NCBI RefSeq assembly: GCF_016758175.1
Contig: NZ_QYAB01000001.1
Span: 735,256-799,255 of the forward strand
Length of the DNA: 64,000 bases
Direction of reading: 5' to 3'
From: Leucobacter zeae
GTDB taxonomy: Bacteria > Actinomycetota > Actinomycetes > Actinomycetales > Microbacteriaceae
A model generated the notes under the pieces. It was not told the DNA's origin, searched no databases, and saw nothing but the letters and a program-made list of their open reading frames with translations. Shown here piece after piece: positions 34,854 through 42,807 of this stretch (positions within the stretch are counted from its first letter, which is position 1; the number at the start of each line of letters is the position of its first letter). Both the position numbers and the translations under genes were made by a program.

Positions 34854-34930
34854 GGCTCCGCCCGATCCTCCTGCTGCCCTCACCGACGATGCGCCGCTCC
34901 GGCGCCGACCTCCGGCTGGAGCCGACGAAC

Positions 34931-35526
34931 ATGGACCGCAAGACGATCACCGCGCAGCTGCGCGCGCAGTTCTTCCCCGTGCTCGTGAACGAGGGGTTCA
35001 CCCGCACGGGCGACGTCCTGAGGCGGGAGCTGGAGGGCGGGGTCGTGCACGTCGTCGAGATCCAGCACCGGCCGCGCAGCGGCGTGTTCCAAGTCGGGCT
35101 CGGCGCGCACCTCGCCGCCCTGGGCGACGTGGCTGGGGGAGCTCCGGTGCCCGTCGAGAAGATGCGGGATCACGACTGCGCCTGGCGCTCGTCGGTGCTC
35201 TCGGGCTTCCGCCGCGCCTCGGACGCCGAGTTCGCGTACGGCGCCACTGCAGCCGAAGCCTCCGAATCCGTCGCCTTCGCGGTCTCGGAGTGGCCGCGGC
35301 AGTCCGCAGCGTTCTTCGGAGGCTGTCGGACTTCCCAGAGGGGTTCCTCCGCGGTGCGCAGGCGAGCCTCTCCGCCGATCTCCACCCCGGTCACCTGCTC
35401 ACCTGGGCGCGGGTCGCCGATGTCCTCGGCGAGACCGAGCTGCGCGGCCGGATCGTCGCGGCCGCCCTCCCGAAGGTCTCCGAACGGGCGACCTCGCTGC
35501 GCGAGCACCTGCTGGCGCTGAGCTGA
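34931..35526 (+). pseudogene. DUF4304-like protein, frameshifted near 35320
   Basis: The first frame from ATG 34931 reads MDRKTITAQLRAQFF and continues as a DUF4304-like domain to about 35320 (AAFFGG). The homologous continuation, RLSDFPEGFLRGAQASLS to a stop at 35526, lies in the -1 frame. Without the shift the first frame runs on into low-complexity Arg/Ser/Pro to 35521. One missing base in TTCTTCGGAGGCTG (35312-35325) would restore one frame of about 198 codons. Either the gene is broken or the base was missed in sequencing. Function unknown; DUF4304 proteins are often encoded near defence or toxin genes but not here. Confidence 0.7.
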
Positions 35527-35599
35527 CCCTCGCGGTGCTGTCGACGGGCGCGCTCGTCGCACCGCACGACGCCTGAGGGCGCCGGATAGACTGGTCCGC

Positions 35600-36340
35600 A
35601 TGACGAACACGCTGATCCTGCTCCGTCACGGGCAGAGCGAATGGAACCAGAAGAACCTCTTCACGGGCTGGGTCGACGTACGACTCACCGAGCAGGGTCG
35701 TGGCGAGGCCGCGCGCGCCGGCGAGCAGCTCGCCGCAGCCGGGGTGCTGCCCGACGTCCTCCACACCTCGGTTCTGAGCCGCGCGATCCAGACCGCGAAC
35801 CTGGCGCTCGACAGCGCCGATCGGCTCTGGATCCCGGTCAAGCGGTCCTGGCGTCTGAACGAGCGTCACTACGGCGCACTGCAGGGGCTCGACAAGGCCG
35901 AGACCCTGCAGCAGTACGGCGAAGAGCAGTTCATGGAGTGGCGCCGATCGTTCGACACCCCGCCCCCCGCGCTCGACGATGCCAGCGAGTGGTCGCAGGT
36001 GAACGATCCGCGCTACGCCGACATCGACGGCGAGCGTCCGCGCACCGAGTGCCTGAAGGACGTCATCGAGCGCATGATCCCGTACTGGGAGGGATCGATC
36101 CTGCCCGACCTCAACGCGGGCAAGACCGTGCTCGTCACGGCGCACGGCAACTCGCTCCGGGCGCTGGTGAAGCACCTCGAAGGCATCTCCGACGCCGACA
36201 TCGCAGGACTCAACATCCCGACCGGCATGCCGCTCGTGTACGAGATCGAGTCGGACGGAACGCCGACCGGGCCCAGCCGCTACCTCGACCCCGAGGCCGC
36301 CGCCGCCGGCGCCGCCGCGGTCGCTGCGCAGGGCCGTTGA
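35600..36340 (+). CDS. gpmA: 2,3-bisphosphoglycerate-dependent phosphoglycerate mutase
   Basis: A 246-residue glycolytic enzyme interconverting 3- and 2-phosphoglycerate. The phosphohistidine motif [10 protein letters not shown] is at residues 7-16; other family parts are [27 protein letters not shown] and [15 protein letters not shown]. The start is preceded by TAGACT (35587-35592) with 7 nt to the ATG, a leaderless pattern with the same GGATAGACTGG core as at 33565. A strong hairpin follows the stop. Confidence 0.97.
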   Translation: MTNTLILLRHGQSEWNQKNLFTGWVDVRLTEQGRGEAARAGEQLAAAGVLPDVLHTSVLSRAIQTANLALDSADRLWIPVKRSWRLNERHYGALQGLDKAETLQQYGEEQFMEWRRSFDTPPPALDDASEWSQVNDPRYADIDGERPRTECLKDVIERMIPYWEGSILPDLNAGKTVLVTAHGNSLRALVKHLEGISDADIAGLNIPTGMPLVYEIESDGTPTGPSRYLDPEAAAAGAAAVAAQGR

Positions 36341-36361
36341 TCCGACGGATCGACGACGACC

Positions 36362-36404
36362 GCGACGCCCCCGGGTTCGGAGAGATCCGACCCGGGGGCG
36401 TCGC
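36362..36404. terminator. Bidirectional terminator hairpin between gpmA and DUF3073 gene
   Basis: GCGACGCCCCCGGGT (36362-36376) pairs with ACCCGGGGGCGTCGC (36390-36404). The inner TCGG/CCGA extends the stem around AGAGAT with one bulge. It sits between the convergent gpmA and DUF3073 genes. Confidence 0.75.
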
Positions 36405-36458
36405 CGTTCGTGCTGAGGCGGAAGCGTGCCCGCGATGCGGTGAGCAGAGCGGGGAAGG

Positions 36459-36650
36459 CTAGTCCTCGTCCTCGTCGTCGGTGTTGTACTTGTCCGCGTA
36501 CTCGGCCCACGGGTCTTCGCCGGCGGACGCTTTCGCGGCCTCCGCGGCGGCGAGCTCGCGCTCGAGCGCCGAGTAATTGGTGTCGGGGCTGAAGTACTTC
36601 AGCTCCCGTGCGACCTTGGTGTGCTTTGCCTTCTGACGGCCGCGCCCCAT
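36459..36650 (-). CDS. DUF3073 family small protein
   Basis: A 63-residue actinobacterial protein: MGRGRQKAKHTKVARELKYF at the N-terminus, then ALERELAAAE and a C-terminal acidic run (DDEDED). The basic start and acid end are the hallmark of DUF3073. ATG 36650 has AAGGGGG 7 nt upstream; upstream in-frame codons are not family-like. It converges with gpmA. Role unknown; the RNA-binding look of the N-terminus is only an impression. Confidence 0.9.
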   Translation of the reverse strand: MGRGRQKAKHTKVARELKYFSPDTNYSALERELAAAEAAKASAGEDPWAEYADKYNTDDEDED

Positions 36651-36776
36651 GCGTGACCCCCTTACACATTCGGGCCTCGCGAAGATGCTCCGCGAGGCAA
36701 GTACCAATTCATAGACGTATGGTGCAGATTCTAGCATGATCGCCGGTGCCGTCGGACGGGGCATTACGATGTGCGC

Positions 36777-37424
36777 ATGGCTTCTTCGCGGCTCTCACGG
36801 CGCCCGATCAGGATCGCGCTGATCGCGCTGCTGACGATCGCCGTGCTCGCGCTGATCGGCGCGATCGCGGTGATCGTGCCGATCCTCACGCACCAGAGCG
36901 CCGGTGGATCGGGGCAGACGCTGCCCGCGGACACCGTCTCGGAGACGCGCGCCGAGGGTGCCGACGGCCGCACGCGGGAGCTGCGGGCGGAATCCGCCTC
37001 GGGCGAGCCCGCGGACCTCGGGTCGCTGCGCCCGGGCGAGGAGATCGTGGTGCGCGGCGAGGGCTTCGATGCCTCGATCGGCATATACGTCGCGATCTGC
37101 GCGATCCCGGAGACCGCGGAGCAGAAGCCCGGCCCCTGCCTCGGGGGCATCCCCGAGGGAGCGGAGTCGGGTGACGCCGCCGGGGAGGAGGCGCTCTCGA
37201 GCGTCTGGATCACCGATGACTGGGCCTGGCGGGCGTTCGCCACGCACGGCTACGACGACGCAGCGGCCGGATCCTTCACGGCGCGGATCCGGGTTCCGGA
37301 CCCCGCGATCGAGGGCCTGGACTGCCGCAGCAGCGCCTGCGCGATCGCCACGCGCGCGGACCACACCGCAGGCGCCGACCGGGTGCAGGATCTGCTGCTG
37401 CCCGTGCGGTTCGCCGAGCGCTGA
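36777..37424 (+). CDS. Membrane-anchored secreted protein with HtaA-associated-like domain
   Basis: A 215-residue protein: one N-terminal signal-anchor helix (about 11-40) and an extracellular beta-rich domain. The core GSLRPGEEIVVRGEGFDASI followed by YVAICAIP and PGPCLGG resembles a domain found in actinobacterial surface proteins, often beside HtaA haem-binding domains. A second cysteine pair (DCRSSAC) may form a disulfide. ATG 36777 is supported by TACGAT at 36765-36770 with 6 nt spacing; a GTG at 36771 would lie against the -10 box. Function unknown. Confidence 0.75.
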   Translation: MASSRLSRRPIRIALIALLTIAVLALIGAIAVIVPILTHQSAGGSGQTLPADTVSETRAEGADGRTRELRAESASGEPADLGSLRPGEEIVVRGEGFDASIGIYVAICAIPETAEQKPGPCLGGIPEGAESGDAAGEEALSSVWITDDWAWRAFATHGYDDAAAGSFTARIRVPDPAIEGLDCRSSACAIATRADHTAGADRVQDLLLPVRFAER

Positions 37425-37558
37425 GCCCGCTCTTCCTCCCCGTCGCCCCGGGGCCTTCGTCTCCCTGTCACACTGCGGCGTTCGTCCCCGTCGTCCTGCG
37501 GTCTTCCTGTCCGTCATCCTGGGGCCTTCGTCCCTGTCATCCTGCGGTCCTCTTGTCC

Positions 37559-37592
37559 GTCATCCTCCGGGAGCGCAGCGACTCGCAGGATC
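37559..37592. repeat. Dispersed palindromic element, third copy
   Basis: GTCATCCTCCGGGAGCGCAG followed by CGACTCGCAGGATCC. It is a variant of the element at 26851 and 28224, again with inverted ATCCT...AGGAT ends. Confidence 0.75.
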
Positions 37593-37626
37593 CCCGCCCC
37601 GCTCCATCCCGCACCTCCTCCGCCGG

Positions 37627-37688
37627 CCCACTACGGATCCGTCGAGATGGCATCGGCGCCGATGCCGTCTCGACGGGCCAGTAGTGGG
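37627..37688. repeat. 62-bp palindrome, copy 1
   Basis: The element begins CCCACTACGGATCCG and ends GTAGTGGG, centred on GGCATCGGCGCCGATGCC at 37657/37658. Of 31 arm positions 27 pair. It could fold as a long hairpin in RNA or a cruciform in DNA. Confidence 0.9.
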
Positions 37689-37784
37689 TCGGCGGACATA
37701 CTCCGGTTTCAGTGCCAGTACCAGTGCCGATCTCGGGGACGATGGGCGAGCGGGTACTGCCCGTGTCCCGATCCTCGGCCTCAG

Positions 37785-37836
37785 GGAACTCGATTCGGCC
37801 CGTTTCGGGCGCTCGAACGGGGCCGAATCGAGTTCC
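37785..37836. repeat. 52-bp palindrome with perfect 16-bp arms
   Basis: Arms GGAACTCGATTCGGCC (37785-37800) and GGCCGAATCGAGTTCC (37821-37836) are exactly complementary, and the inner CCGTTTCG/CTCGAACGG extends the stem. The word GAATCGAGTTCC recurs at 48278-48289. Confidence 0.9.
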
Positions 37837-37969
37837 GTGAGGACTGGCACGTGCGGACCGACACGCGTGAACCGACGCCTGCGAACCGACGCCTACGAAC
37901 TGGCACGTGCGAAGGCACGCGCGAGCCAGACCCCGCCCCGCCCGCCCCGCCCCGGAGTTCTGCCGCCGG

Positions 37970-38031
37970 CCCACTACGGATCCGTCGAGACGGCATCGGC
38001 GCCGATGCCGTCTCGACGGGCCAGTAGTGGG
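37970..38031. repeat. 62-bp palindrome, copy 2
   Basis: Differs from the copy at 37627 by one base in the left arm (GAGACGG instead of GAGATGG), which makes the arm pairing better: 28 of 31. Same orientation, 343 bp away. Confidence 0.9.
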
Positions 38032-38071
38032 TCGGCGCACCTGGGTCGGCGCACGCGGGTCGGCGCACGTA
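38030..38071. repeat. 14-bp tandem repeat, three copies
   Basis: GGTCGGCGCACCTG, GGTCGGCGCACGCG and GGTCGGCGCACGTA follow directly on palindrome copy 2. A similar GGGTCGGCGGAC follows copy 1 once only. Confidence 0.8.
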
Positions 38072-38109
38072 CGTCGCCGCGACCAGGGTCGGCCCGCACC
38101 CGCCGGGCC

Positions 38110-39405
38110 TCAGGCCGCGAGCGGCGACAGGGCGAGCGTGGCGATCGTGTAGATCGCGAGGCCGGCGAGCGCACCGATGACGGTGCCGTTGATGCGGATG
38201 AACTGCAGGTCCTTGCCGATCTGCAGCTCGATCTTCTCCGCGGCCTCCTGGGCGTCCCAGCGCTGCACCGTCTCGGAGACCACGTTGGCGAGGTCGTGGC
38301 GGTAGTTGCGGACGAGGTGCTCGACGACCTCCATCACCCAGACGTCGATCTTGTACTGCAGCGTCGGGTCGTCCTGCAGCTTGTGCCCGAAGTCCTGCAG
38401 CGCGCTCACGATGCGCGTGCGCAGGTCGCTCCCGGGATCCTCGAGCATCTCGACGAGCGCGGCCCTGGCGGTCGTCCAGGTGCTCTCCGCGAGCGCCCGG
38501 ATGCGCGGGCTGTCGAACACCTCGTGCTTGAACGCCTCGAGCTGGCCGCGCAGCTTCTCCTGCTCGCGCAGGTCCCGCGCCAGGTCGCCGAGGAACCGGC
38601 CGACCGCGATGCGGAAGGGGTGCTGCCGATCCTCTGCGACGTTGCGGGCGAACCGCACGGCCTCGGAGTGCAGGCGGCTGTCGACGAAGCGGTCGACGAC
38701 GCTCGGCACCCACGCCGGCAGCCGGGAGGAGACCACGGTGTCGAACGCGCCGGGATGCGCCACGAGCCACTCCTCGAGCCGCGACGCGGCGATGTCGAGG
38801 AGCGCTTCGTGATGCCCGCCCTCGACGAACGACTCCGCGGCGCCGCCGAGCACCGGCCCCCACTCCGGATCGACGACGTGCTTGCGCACGAGGGCCTCGA
38901 TGAGCTCGCGCACGTCGTCGTCGTCGAGCACGGTCAGCGCGCCGAGCCCGGCGCTCGCGATCATGCCGCCGACGCGCTCGGCGTGCCCGCGGTCCGCGAT
39001 CCACTCGCCGGCCCGGCGCGCGCCGCTGATCTCGGCCAGCTTGTCGTGCACCACGTCGTCGGCCAGGAAGTTCTCCTCGATGAACGAGCCGAGACCCGTG
39101 CCGATCTCGTCCTTCTTCGCCGAGATGAGGTTGGTGTGCGGGATCCGCAGGCCGAGCGGATGGCGGAACAGCGCGGTGACCGCGAACCAGTCTGCGAGGG
39201 CGCCGACCATGCCGCCCTCGCTCGCCGCACGGACGTACCCGAACCAGGGGATGCGCTCCTGGAGCAGGAACGAGACGACGAACAGCACGGCCATGCCGAG
39301 CAGCAGGCCCACCGCGATGGCCTGCATGCGGCGGAGGCCGGCGAGGCGGGCGAAGTCGTCTGGCGTGACGGCGCCGAGCGAGCGGCGGGAGCGGGGCAGC
39401 GGCAT
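38110..39405 (-). CDS. DUF445 family membrane protein
   Basis: A 431-residue protein of the DUF445 (YjiN-like) family. Two N-terminal helices (about 28-50 and 65-80) carry the family words EGGMVGALADWFAVTALFRHP and IPHTNLISAKKDEIG; a long helical, partly coiled cytosolic or periplasmic body follows, and a C-terminal helix (GTVIGALAGLAIYTIATLAL) closes it. ATG 39405 is preceded by GATAAT with 6 nt spacing (leaderless). It is divergent from the RND gene by 55 bp. Molecular role unknown. Confidence 0.9.
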   Translation of the reverse strand: MPLPRSRRSLGAVTPDDFARLAGLRRMQAIAVGLLLGMAVLFVVSFLLQERIPWFGYVRAASEGGMVGALADWFAVTALFRHPLGLRIPHTNLISAKKDEIGTGLGSFIEENFLADDVVHDKLAEISGARRAGEWIADRGHAERVGGMIASAGLGALTVLDDDDVRELIEALVRKHVVDPEWGPVLGGAAESFVEGGHHEALLDIAASRLEEWLVAHPGAFDTVVSSRLPAWVPSVVDRFVDSRLHSEAVRFARNVAEDRQHPFRIAVGRFLGDLARDLREQEKLRGQLEAFKHEVFDSPRIRALAESTWTTARAALVEMLEDPGSDLRTRIVSALQDFGHKLQDDPTLQYKIDVWVMEVVEHLVRNYRHDLANVVSETVQRWDAQEAAEKIELQIGKDLQFIRINGTVIGALAGLAIYTIATLALSPLAA

Positions 39406-39460
39406 TCACTCATTATCGCGCGAACCGGTCGCATCGGGCGCGCATGGAATAATCGGGCGC

Positions 39461-42400
39461 ATGCACCTGCTCACGGCGTTCAGCCTGAAGAACCGGGCCC
39501 TGATCGCACTCGTCACCATCGTGGCCGCCGTCTTCGGACTCCTCGGAGTGGGGTCGCTCAAGCAGGAGCTGATGCCGTCGGTGCAGTTCCCGGCGATCGC
39601 GGTCGTGACGACCTACCCCGGCGCCTCGCCCGAGGTCGTGAACACCGATGTCTCGGGGCCGATCGAGACCGCGCTGCGCGGGGTGCCGCAGCTCGAGAGC
39701 TCGACCGCGACCTCTCGGACCGGGTCGTCGACGGTGCTCGCCCAGTTCACCTACGGCGTCGACATCGCCGCGACCGAGCAGAAGGTCGAGCGCGCCGTGG
39801 CGCGCCTGTCCCAGGTGCTGCCAGAATCGGCGGACACGCAGGTCGTCTCGGGCAGCATCGACGACCTCCCGGTGATCCAGATCGCCGTCACTCCGGCGGC
39901 CGGCGACTCCCCCGAGGACGCTGCGAACGTCATCGAAAGGGTCGCGATCCCCGACCTCTCCGACCTCGAGGGGGTGCGCGACGCGCAGCTCACCGGCGCG
40001 CGCGAGGAGCGGGTCTCGATCACCCCTGATGCCGACGCGCTCGCCGAGCACGGGCTGACGCCGCAGGCCATCACCGACGCGCTGCAGCAGAGCGGCGTGC
40101 TCATCGCGGCCGGAACCGTCACCGACGGAGACCGCACCCTCGCCGTGCAGGCGGGCGGCGCGCTGAGCACTGCCGAGGACATCGAGGCGCTGCCGGTCCC
40201 AGTGAGCGCCGAGGCGCTCGCGGCCTACCAGCAGGCCCGAGCCGCCCAGGCGCAGGCGGCGCAGCAGCAGGAGCTCGCCGAGCAGCAGCTCGGCGAAGCG
40301 GTTCCGGATCCCGGGGCCGTTCCGGATGCTGAGGCTCAGGCGCCGGTCGCCCCGACCCCGGTGACCATCGGGGAGGTCGCCGACGTGGTGACGGAGCTCG
40401 CTCCCGTCACGAGCATCTCCCGCGTCGACGGTGCAGCGGCGCTGACCATCGCCGTGACCAAGACCTCGGCCGCGAACACGGTCGAGGTGTCGCACGCCGT
40501 GCAGCAGGCGCTCGACGGCCTCGAGGACGAGCTCGGGGGAGCGGAGCTCAGCGTCATCTTCGACCAGGCGCCGTACATCGAGCAGTCGATCCACACGCTC
40601 ACGACCGAGGGACTGCTCGGCCTGCTCTTCGCGGTGCTGGTGATCCTGGTCTTCCTCATGTCGGTCCGGGCGACCCTCGTGACCGCGATCTCCATCCCGA
40701 CCTCGGTGCTGCTCACCTTCGTCGGCCTGAACTTCGCCGAGTACACGCTCAACATGCTCACCCTCGGCGCGCTCACCATCTCGATCGGCCGCGTCGTCGA
40801 CGACTCCATCGTGGTGATCGAGAACATCAAGCGCCACCTCGCCTCGGGCGGGGACCGGGTCGCGACGATCGTCGAGGCCGTGCGCGAGGTCGCCGGCGCG
40901 ATCACCGCGTCGACCATCACGACGGTTGCGGTCTTCCTCCCGATGGCGTTCGTGGACGGCATGGTCGGCGAGCTCTTCCGGCCGTTCGCGTTCACCGTCA
41001 CCATCGCGCTGCTCGCGTCGCTGTTCGTCTCGCTCACCATCGTGCCGGTGCTCGCCTTCTGGTTCCTGCGGCACCGCCGCGCGAAGGGAGCGCCCGCGAG
41101 CGGGGGTGCGGCGGAGCCCGCGCACCGGGACGCGGACCCCGCCCGGCACGGCGCCGAACCCGCCCGTCACGGAGCCGATCACGCCGAGCCCGCCGAACGG
41201 ACAGAACCCGCGACGCGGATGCAGCGCTGGTACCGGCCCGTCATCGAGTGGACGCTGATGCGGCCGGTGATCACGCTCGGAATCGCCGTCGCCGTCTTCG
41301 GCGGCACCGTCGCGGCGGCTCCGCTCATGGACACGACCTACCTCGGCTCCGACGAGCAGAATTCGGTCGGCCTCGTGCAGACCCTCGCACCGGGCACGAG
41401 CCTCGACGCTCAGCTCGCACAGGTCGAGCGGGTCGAGCAGGCGCTCGACGGCGTCTCGGGCATCGAGTCGGTGCAGGTGACGATCGGGAGCGCCGGCGGC
41501 GGGATGTCGGCGATGTTCGGCGGGGGAGGCGACGGCACCGTGAACTATTCGATCACGACGGACCCCGACGCCGACCAGGCGAAGCTGCAGGACCGGATCC
41601 GCTCCGCGGCAGAGGGCGTCGACGGCGCGGGCGAGTTCGCGATCGGGCAGTCGGGCGGCGGCGTCACCGCATCGAGCGCCATCGAGGTCAACGTCTCGGC
41701 GCCGGATCAGCAAACGCTGCAGGAGGCGAGCGAGGCCATGCTCGCGGCGCTGCAGCGACAGGACGGGCTCAAGCAGATCGAGAGCGACCTCGCGCAGTCC
41801 CGGCCGTTCCTGCGGGTGTCGGTGGATCGCGAGGCCGCGGCGAAGGCCGGGCTCAGCGAGTCGGCGGTCGGCGGCCAGGTGGCGCAGCAGATGCAGCCGA
41901 CGCAGATCGGCCGCCTGCAGCTCGACGCCGACACGATGGACATCTACCTGGTCTCGGGCACTGCGCCCGAGGACGAGGCCGGGGTGCGCGCCTTGAAGAT
42001 CCGTACCGCGACGGGCGAGCAGGCGCTCGGCGACCTCGCCGACGTCGAGGTCGCCGACGGCCCGGTGTCCGTCAGCACCGAGAACGGCGCGCGCATGGTC
42101 ACGGTGTCCGCGCTGCCGGAGGGCGACGACCTGACCTCGGCGGGAGCGGCCGTGAACGCGGCCATCGCCGAGGCCGATCTGCCCGCAGGCGCGTCGGCGG
42201 CAGTGGGCGGAGTGATGTCGCAGCAGTCGGAGGCGTTCGAGCAGCTCGGGATCGCCCTGCTCGCGGCCATCCTCATCGTCTACGTGGTCATGGTGGCGAC
42301 GTTCCGCAGCCTGCTGCAGCCGCTCCTGCTGCTCGTCTCGGTGCCGTTCGCGGCGACGGGCGCGATCCTGCTGCAGATCGCGACGGGGATCCCGCTCGGG

Positions 42401-42805
42401 GTCGCGTCCCTGATCGGCGTCCTGATGCTCGTCGGCATCGTCGTGACCAATGCGATCGTCCTCATCGACCTCGTCAACCAATACCGGGAGCGCGGCGATG
42501 CGCTGCGCGACGCGGTGGTGCACGGGTCGCTCCAGCGACTCCGCCCGATCGTGATGACCGCGCTCGCCACGATCCTCGCGCTCACCCCGATGGGGCTCGG
42601 GATCACCGGGCAGGGCGGGTTCATCTCCCAGCCGCTCGCGGTCGTGGTGATCGGCGGTCTACTCTCGTCGACCGTGCTGACCCTGGTGGTGCTGCCGACG
42701 CTGTACTATCTGGTCGAGCGCCTGCGCGAACGGCGCCGCGCCCGGAGGGCCGGCGCGGTCGTGCGAGCAACGCCGGAGTCCGACGACCAGGCAGGAGGGC
42801 GATAG
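39461..42805 (+). CDS. RND superfamily efflux transporter (SwrC/AcrB-like)
   Basis: A 1114-residue proton-driven exporter of the HAE1/AcrB branch. It has the first helix (RALIALVTIVAAVFGLLGV), a large extracytoplasmic loop to about 375, helices 2-6 with the proton-relay motif SIGRVVDDSIVVIENIKRH near 440, a second half with the same arrangement and a basic tail. Two insertions are unusual: a Gln/Ala coiled segment near 247-275 and a cytoplasmic linker near 545-585 with repeated DPARHGAEPARHGADH. No membrane-fusion partner or outer-membrane channel is encoded nearby, as for SwrC in Bacillus. AATAAT stands 7 nt before the ATG (leaderless). Confidence 0.93.
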   Translation: MHLLTAFSLKNRALIALVTIVAAVFGLLGVGSLKQELMPSVQFPAIAVVTTYPGASPEVVNTDVSGPIETALRGVPQLESSTATSRTGSSTVLAQFTYGVDIAATEQKVERAVARLSQVLPESADTQVVSGSIDDLPVIQIAVTPAAGDSPEDAANVIERVAIPDLSDLEGVRDAQLTGAREERVSITPDADALAEHGLTPQAITDALQQSGVLIAAGTVTDGDRTLAVQAGGALSTAEDIEALPVPVSAEALAAYQQARAAQAQAAQQQELAEQQLGEAVPDPGAVPDAEAQAPVAPTPVTIGEVADVVTELAPVTSISRVDGAAALTIAVTKTSAANTVEVSHAVQQALDGLEDELGGAELSVIFDQAPYIEQSIHTLTTEGLLGLLFAVLVILVFLMSVRATLVTAISIPTSVLLTFVGLNFAEYTLNMLTLGALTISIGRVVDDSIVVIENIKRHLASGGDRVATIVEAVREVAGAITASTITTVAVFLPMAFVDGMVGELFRPFAFTVTIALLASLFVSLTIVPVLAFWFLRHRRAKGAPASGGAAEPAHRDADPARHGAEPARHGADHAEPAERTEPATRMQRWYRPVIEWTLMRPVITLGIAVAVFGGTVAAAPLMDTTYLGSDEQNSVGLVQTLAPGTSLDAQLAQVERVEQALDGVSGIESVQVTIGSAGGGMSAMFGGGGDGTVNYSITTDPDADQAKLQDRIRSAAEGVDGAGEFAIGQSGGGVTASSAIEVNVSAPDQQTLQEASEAMLAALQRQDGLKQIESDLAQSRPFLRVSVDREAAAKAGLSESAVGGQVAQQMQPTQIGRLQLDADTMDIYLVSGTAPEDEAGVRALKIRTATGEQALGDLADVEVADGPVSVSTENGARMVTVSALPEGDDLTSAGAAVNAAIAEADLPAGASAAVGGVMSQQSEAFEQLGIALLAAILIVYVVMVATFRSLLQPLLLLVSVPFAATGAILLQIATGIPLGVASLIGVLMLVGIVVTNAIVLIDLVNQYRERGDALRDAVVHGSLQRLRPIVMTALATILALTPMGLGITGQGGFISQPLAVVVIGGLLSSTVLTLVVLPTLYYLVERLRERRRARRAGAVVRATPESDDQAGGR

Positions 42806-42807
42806 CC

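Larger units (their letters stand above)
37425..38109. repeat. 685-bp non-coding island of palindromes and repeats
   Basis: Between the exported-protein gene and the DUF445 gene no coding frame is convincing. The island holds degraded GTCATCCTGCGG units (37440-37560), the dispersed palindromic element (37559-37592), two copies of a 62-bp palindrome (37627-37688 and 37970-38031), a 52-bp palindrome (37785-37836), short repeats of GAACCGACGCC / GAACTGGCACG type (about 37830-37915), and a 14-bp tandem repeat (38030-38071). Confidence 0.85.

Noticed and set aside
37425-38109. Coding frames through the palindrome island
   Set aside because: Translations are Arg/Ser/Pro-rich, frames differ between the two palindrome copies, and no ribosome site is present.
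39413-42523. 1036-codon open frame antisense to the RND gene
   Set aside because: Arg/His/Asp-rich shadow of the real gene, no recognisable motif or start signal.
41248-42807. Upstream extension of the DEAD-box helicase frame
   Set aside because: The frame is open because it overlaps the RND gene in another phase; the real ATG at 42808 begins family-like sequence.
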